NCBI RefSeq assembly: GCF_900475275.1
Contig: NZ_LS483364.1
Location: forward strand, 868,001 to 932,000
Source: Streptococcus sanguinis
GTDB lineage: Bacteria > Bacillota > Bacilli > Lactobacillales > Streptococcaceae
Direction: 5' to 3'
DNA length: 64,000 nucleotides
Shown here: one piece after another, positions 60,125 through 64,000 of the stretch
Numbering within the stretch: the stretch's first letter is position 1
Layout of the letters: the number at the start of each line of letters is the position of its first letter
Notes under the pieces: model-generated
The model's input: only the letters and a program-made list of their open reading frames with translations
Database searches by the model: none
Told to the model about the DNA's origin: nothing
Made by a program: the position numbers and the translations under genes

Positions 60125-62344
60125 ATGATTAGCTCAAAATATGACTGGCAGTTTGCCACTAATTTTACAGACGAAAAATTTATAAAAAAGGCTAAGAAAG
60201 CTGGATTAGAACATGCCGCTGCCAGTCTCCTTTACCAAAGGGGTGTGCAGACTGAAGAAGCTCTGCAGGAATTTTTGGAGCCTAGTTTAGACCAGCTTCA
60301 CGACCCTTATGATCTGCATGATATGGATCGGGCAGTGGAGCGGATTCGCACAGCGATTGAGAATTATGAGCAGATTTTGATCTATGGCGATTATGATGCT
60401 GATGGGATGACCTCGGCATCAATTGTCAAGGAAGCCTTGGAGCAGTTGGGGGCTGAGTGTCAGGTCTATCTGCCCAATCGTTTTACGGACGGCTATGGTC
60501 CTAATAGCAGTGTTTACAAGTATTTTATTGAAAATCAAGGCATCTCGCTCATTATTACAGTAGATAATGGTGTTGCGGGACTTGAAGCTATCGATCTAGC
60601 CCAGTCTCTGGGCGTGGATGTTATCGTGACGGATCACCACTCCATGCCTGAGGAGCTGCCAAACGCTTATGCGATTGTCCATCCGGAACATAGCGGAGCG
60701 GATTACCCTTTCAAGCATCTGGCTGGCTGTGGGGTGGCTTTTAAGCTAGCAACAGCCTTGTTGGAAGAAGTCCAAGTCGAACTTTTGGACTTAGTGGCCA
60801 TTGGGACCATCGCTGATATGGTCAGTCTGACGGAGGAAAATCGGATTCTGGTTAAATATGGCCTTTCTGTTCTCAAAAATACCCAGCGAGTAGGTCTTCA
60901 GGAACTCTTCAAAATAGCTGGTATTCAGCCTGATGAACTGGATGAAGAAACGGTTGGCTTTCAGCTTGCCCCCCGACTCAATGCCTTGGGACGATTGGAT
61001 GACCCCAATCCAGCGGTTGAGCTTTTGACTGGCTTTGATGATGAAGAAGCTCGTGACATTGCACTTATGATCAACCAGAAAAATGACGAGCGCAAGGAAA
61101 TTGTCCAGCAGATTTATGAAGAAGCGCAAACCATGCTGGACCCTAAGAGACCAGTGCAGGTGTTGGCCAAGGAAGGTTGGAACCCTGGTGTGCTAGGGAT
61201 TGTCGCTGGGCGCTTGCTGGAAGAGCTGCACCAGCCAGTCATAGTGCTTAATATTGAGGATGGAATCGCTAAGGGCAGCGCCCGCAGTATTGAAGCGGTC
61301 AATATCTTTGAGGCCTTGGACAGCCACCGTGACCTCTTTGTAGCCTTTGGTGGGCATGCTGGAGCGGCTGGAATGACCCTTGAAGCAGACAAACTAGCAG
61401 AGCTATCTGATATCCTGACAGCCTACATCTTAGACAATGATTTAGATTTGACTGGCAAAACAGTCCTGTATTTGGACGAGGAGCTGCACCTGCCAGAACT
61501 GACCCTGGATACACTCAAAAGCTTTGAAAAACTGGCGCCTTTTGGTATGGATAATAAGAAGCCGCTTTTTTACCTCAAGGATTTTAAAGTGGACAATACT
61601 CGGACTATGGGAGCTGGCAATAGCCATCTCAAGCTAAAAATTTCTCAGGGAGATGCTACTTTTGAAGTAGTAGCTTTTGGGCAAGGAAGCCTGGCGACAG
61701 AGTTTGCCCAAACCAAGAATCTGGAGCTGGCTGTCAGCCTCTCTGTCAATAAATGGAATGGACAGACTAGTCTCCAGCTCATGCTGGTAGATGCTCGTGT
61801 GGACGGCGTTCAGCTTTTCAATATCCGCAGCAAAAATGCGACGCTGCCTGACAAGGTTCCAGTCTTGCGTTTCACAGAAGAGCTGCCAGATTTGACAAAT
61901 AGCAGAGCGGTTGTGGTTTATGACCTGCCTGATGATTTGCAGGTTTTGAAGAAGATTCTTCAGTCTCAGGATTTTGAAGCGATTTACTTTAAAAATGAGA
62001 TTGCCAAGCCTTATTATCTGACTGGTTATGGCAACCGTGAGCAGTTTGCCAAACTCTACAAGACAATCTATCAGTTCCCCGAGTTTGATGTTCGCTATAA
62101 GCTAAAGGATCTGGCAGCTTATCTGAAAATTGATCCTATTCTCTTGATCAAAATGATTCAGATTTTTGAAGAACTTGGCTTTGTCAGCATCACCGAAGGA
62201 GTCATGACGGTCAATAAGGAAGCTGAAAAGAAAGAAATTGACAGCAGTCACATTTACCAAGACCTCAAGCGCTTAGTCAAAGAGCAAGAACTCATGGCAC
62301 TGGGCACTGTGCAGGAGATTTATGATTATTTGATGGAGAGATGA
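60125..62344 (+). CDS. recJ: Single-stranded-DNA-specific exonuclease RecJ
   Basis: 739 residues. DHH-family 5'-3' exonuclease in recombination and repair. Motifs: YGDYDADGMTSASI, VTDHHSMPEE, and the DHHA1 motif FGGHAGAAGMTLE; a C-terminal extension of about 200 residues follows, as in streptococcal RecJ. The frame is open from 60050, but the ATG at 60125 fits the promoter and the family start; the GGAG nearest to it is about 17 nt away, so the start is the least certain point. Confidence 0.94.
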   Translation: MISSKYDWQFATNFTDEKFIKKAKKAGLEHAAASLLYQRGVQTEEALQEFLEPSLDQLHDPYDLHDMDRAVERIRTAIENYEQILIYGDYDADGMTSASIVKEALEQLGAECQVYLPNRFTDGYGPNSSVYKYFIENQGISLIITVDNGVAGLEAIDLAQSLGVDVIVTDHHSMPEELPNAYAIVHPEHSGADYPFKHLAGCGVAFKLATALLEEVQVELLDLVAIGTIADMVSLTEENRILVKYGLSVLKNTQRVGLQELFKIAGIQPDELDEETVGFQLAPRLNALGRLDDPNPAVELLTGFDDEEARDIALMINQKNDERKEIVQQIYEEAQTMLDPKRPVQVLAKEGWNPGVLGIVAGRLLEELHQPVIVLNIEDGIAKGSARSIEAVNIFEALDSHRDLFVAFGGHAGAAGMTLEADKLAELSDILTAYILDNDLDLTGKTVLYLDEELHLPELTLDTLKSFEKLAPFGMDNKKPLFYLKDFKVDNTRTMGAGNSHLKLKISQGDATFEVVAFGQGSLATEFAQTKNLELAVSLSVNKWNGQTSLQLMLVDARVDGVQLFNIRSKNATLPDKVPVLRFTEELPDLTNSRAVVVYDLPDDLQVLKKILQSQDFEAIYFKNEIAKPYYLTGYGNREQFAKLYKTIYQFPEFDVRYKLKDLAAYLKIDPILLIKMIQIFEELGFVSITEGVMTVNKEAEKKEIDSSHIYQDLKRLVKEQELMALGTVQEIYDYLMER

Positions 62345-62390
62345 GATGGTATAAGACTGAGCCAAAGTCTTGCAAAGGAGAACTTTTTAG

Positions 62391-62885
62391 ATGAATGAAA
62401 TTATCCTGAGTTTTAAACCAGAATTTTTTAAAGCTTTGCTAACAGGAAAAAAGCATTTTGAATATCGTTCAAGGATTCCTGAAAAAGAAACGATAGCTTA
62501 TTTATATCTTTCCTCACTCGCTAAGATGATTGTTGGAAAAATGGTTTTAGGTCAGCGTAATAATATCCAACACTTTTTAGAAAATTCAGATTTAGCAAAT
62601 AGTAGTCGTCCATATTTGGAAAAACATTTGCAAGAAGGTGCTAAGTATTTTTCTTCAATTTATTCCCTATCTATTTTTGACTCGCCTATATCGTTAAAAC
62701 AAGCTAAAGAATTATCGCCGGAATTTAAGGCTCCTCAGGGGTATAGTTATGTGAAAAATTATAAAGAATTGCATAATTTTCTTGAAAACTCTGTATTTTC
62801 AACATTTGAGATTAATCCATCTAATGATTTGGACTTATTAGGGTTATTTACGAAGGATATTGTAAAAAATATGAACAAGAAATAG
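62391..62885 (+). CDS. ASCH/PUA-like domain protein
   Basis: 164 residues. The N-terminus LSFKPEFFKALLTGKKHFEYRSR resembles ASCH domains (in parts: KPEFFKALLTGKKHFEYR), which are PUA-like and thought to bind RNA. The remainder is Lys/Asn-rich and AT-rich compared with recJ, hinting at separate acquisition. AAAGGAG lies 9 nt before the ATG. Function unknown. Confidence 0.65.
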   Translation: MNEIILSFKPEFFKALLTGKKHFEYRSRIPEKETIAYLYLSSLAKMIVGKMVLGQRNNIQHFLENSDLANSSRPYLEKHLQEGAKYFSSIYSLSIFDSPISLKQAKELSPEFKAPQGYSYVKNYKELHNFLENSVFSTFEINPSNDLDLLGLFTKDIVKNMNKK

Positions 62886-63050
62886 CAACGCCACTTTATT
62901 TAGAGCAGCACATCTGATTTTAACTAGCCTAGAAAAAACGATAATGAAGATTAACTAACTCAATCCCGGCCTCAATGTGATGGTCTATGAATGGCTCAGA
63001 CATGATTTTTCAGATTAAATAATAGATACCAATAAAAAGTAAGTTTTCTG

Positions 63051-63079
63051 TTACCATTTGGATGAAAAAGTGATATAAT
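63051..63079 (+). promoter_or_regulatory. Promoter of apt
   Basis: TTACCA (63051-63056), a 17-bp spacer ending in TGA, and TATAAT (63074-63079): extended -10 promoter, 35 nt before the ATG. The rest of 62886-63050 shows nothing identifiable. Confidence 0.7.
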
Positions 63080-63113
63080 AGAGAGTAAAAATTTTTTTGA
63101 AAGAAAGTATATC

Positions 63114-63626
63114 ATGAATTTAAAAGACTACATTGCAACAATCGAAAATTATCCAAAGGAAGGCGTGACATTCCGTGATATCAGCCCATTAATGGCAGAC
63201 GGAAATGCTTATAGCTACGCTGTTCGTGAGATTGTGCAATATGCGACAGATAAGAAGATTGACATGATCGTTGGACCGGAAGCTCGTGGCTTTATCGTGG
63301 GCTGTCCAGTTGCCTTTGAGTTAGGAATCGGCTTTGCTCCAGTCCGCAAGCCTGGTAAGCTTCCTCGTGAGGTTATCTCAGCTGACTATGAAAAAGAGTA
63401 CGGTGTTGATACCCTAACTATGCATGCGGATGCTATCAAGCCAGGTCAACGCGTTCTGATTGTAGATGATCTCCTTGCGACTGGTGGAACAGTGAAGGCA
63501 ACGATTGAGATGATTGAGCGCCTTGGTGGTGTAGTAGCTGGCTGTGCCTTCCTTATTGAGCTGGATGAGCTCAAGGGTCGCGAAGTTATCGGCGATTACG
63601 ACTACAAGGTTCTGATGCACTATTAA
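63114..63626 (+). CDS. apt: Adenine phosphoribosyltransferase
   Basis: 170 residues, normal length. Converts adenine and PRPP to AMP in purine salvage. The N-terminal [26 protein letters not shown] and the PRPP motif [13 protein letters not shown] are present. AGAAAG-type ribosome site. Downstream lies a palindrome CTAACTA/TAGTTAG without a T-run. Confidence 0.97.
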   Translation: MNLKDYIATIENYPKEGVTFRDISPLMADGNAYSYAVREIVQYATDKKIDMIVGPEARGFIVGCPVAFELGIGFAPVRKPGKLPREVISADYEKEYGVDTLTMHADAIKPGQRVLIVDDLLATGGTVKATIEMIERLGGVVAGCAFLIELDELKGREVIGDYDYKVLMHY

Positions 63627-63662
63627 TACATAGTTTCTAACTATATCTAGTTAGAGAAAAAG

Positions 63663-63679
63663 TATAATTGAAAACTATA
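63663..63679 (+). promoter_or_regulatory. MET-box-like operator before metA
   Basis: TATAATTGAAAACTATA agrees at 14 of 17 positions with the MET-box TATAGTTTSAAACTATA described for the LysR-type methionine regulators (MtaR/MetR) of streptococci. It overlaps the -35 of the metA promoter. Confidence 0.6.
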
Positions 63680-63696
63680 TCTCCTTTCAGTATAAT
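63668..63696 (+). promoter_or_regulatory. Promoter of metA
   Basis: TTGAAA (63668-63673), a 17-bp spacer, TATAAT (63691-63696). The leader to the ATG at 63774 contains a hairpin at 63723-63747. Confidence 0.75.
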
Positions 63697-63722
63697 GAAA
63701 GTACATTGGATAAACAAAGAAT

Positions 63723-63749
63723 AGGCTGGAAAAGTATTTCCAAGCCTTT
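63723..63749 (+). other. Hairpin in the metA leader
   Basis: AGGCT and GGAAA (63723-63732) pair with TTTCC and AGCCT (63737-63747) around a 4-nt loop with one bulged A; TT follows. It could be a weak attenuator or an RNA stability element. Confidence 0.4.
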
Positions 63750-63773
63750 CTAACGATTGAAGGAGATATTTTC

Positions 63774-64000
63774 ATGCCAATTAAGATTGATAAGAAACTG
63801 CCAGCTGTTGACATTTTAAGTTCTGAGAATATCTTTGTCATGGATGACGATAGGGCGGACCATCAGGATATCCGCCCTCTGAATATTCTGGTACTCAATC
63901 TCATGCCCCAGAAAATGGTGACGGAAACTCAGATACTGCGCCACTTGGCTAATACTCCGCTGCAGTTGACTATTGACTTCCTCTACATGAGCTCTCATCA
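63774..64000 (+). CDS. metA: Homoserine O-acyltransferase (MetA), N-terminal part
   Basis: 75 residues up to the window edge: [19 protein letters not shown], then [19 protein letters not shown] and [16 protein letters not shown], the conserved start of MetA, which activates homoserine for methionine synthesis. Firmicute MetA enzymes mostly use acetyl-CoA; the deciding residue lies outside the window. AAGGAG precedes the ATG. The gene runs off the end. Confidence 0.93.
   Translation, partial: MPIKIDKKLPAVDILSSENIFVMDDDRADHQDIRPLNILVLNLMPQKMVTETQILRHLANTPLQLTIDFLYMSSH

Noticed and set aside
63637..63654. CTAACTA/TAGTTAG palindrome after apt as terminator
   Set aside because: No T-run follows on the plus strand; kept only as an observation in the apt entry.

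Overview
The window looks like a chromosomal segment of a low-GC Firmicute of the genus Streptococcus, most likely an oral species of the sanguinis/gordonii/mitis kind. The grounds are the RexA/RexB repair nuclease, the order aroD-aroE-aroB-aroC-tyrA-ylbF-aroA-aroK-pheA-LCP as known from pneumococcus and relatives, an IS1167-like ISL3 element, and an intact T-box-controlled histidine operon. The species is inferred. No rRNA, tRNA or CRISPR array was seen.

Layout. 1-3440: end of ligA, a lipid kinase gene and a cytoplasmic type I pullulanase. 3462-7928: a pair of hydrolase genes (beta-lactamase-like membrane protein and alpha/beta hydrolase) bracketed by an internally deleted and a nearly full-length but frameshifted IS1167-like element in the same orientation. 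7969-10161 (minus): lipoteichoic acid synthase-type gene. 10412-20991: RlmI-type methyltransferase, shikimate/chorismate pathway, tyrosine and phenylalanine branch genes, and an LCP cell wall ligase. 21076-22446: an RlmD-type methyltransferase. 22447-32007: an accessory stretch with an unexplained RNA-like block, an AT-rich three-gene ABC exporter, a half-size ABC exporter, an aminoglycoside-phosphotransferase-like kinase, a catabolite-controlled neopullulanase, and small membrane, ClbS-like, lipoprotein and unknown genes. 32209-39161: rexB-rexA. 39546-48285: histidine operon hisC-Z-G-D-B-H-A-F-I-E-K behind a T-box. 48297-52974: acetyltransferase, WYL regulator, NTF2-like protein, DUF2207 protein, a small membrane protein and a 56-residue DUF3042 gene. 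53057-60019: miaA-hflX-unknown-rnz-SDR-methyltransferase, a frameshifted acyltransferase and an HD hydrolase. 60125-64000: recJ, an ASCH-like protein, apt, and the start of metA behind a MET-box-like site.

How the genes work together. The aro block converts DAHP to chorismate and then to tyrosine and phenylalanine precursors, but holds neither DAHP synthase nor a recognisable chorismate mutase. The his block encodes every step from PRPP+ATP to histidine, with the short HisG plus HisZ pair and a PHP-type histidinol phosphatase. The two GH13 enzymes (pullulanase, neopullulanase) suit intracellular breakdown of alpha-glucans. The most interesting non-textbook signals are the IS-bracketed hydrolase module with crosswise-matching flanks, a LytTR-type direct repeat in front of it, a seemingly leaderless rlmI transcript, the unassigned RNA-like block at about 22450-22565, and the MET-box-like site before metA. 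I did not find a clear-cut undescribed defence or mobile system.
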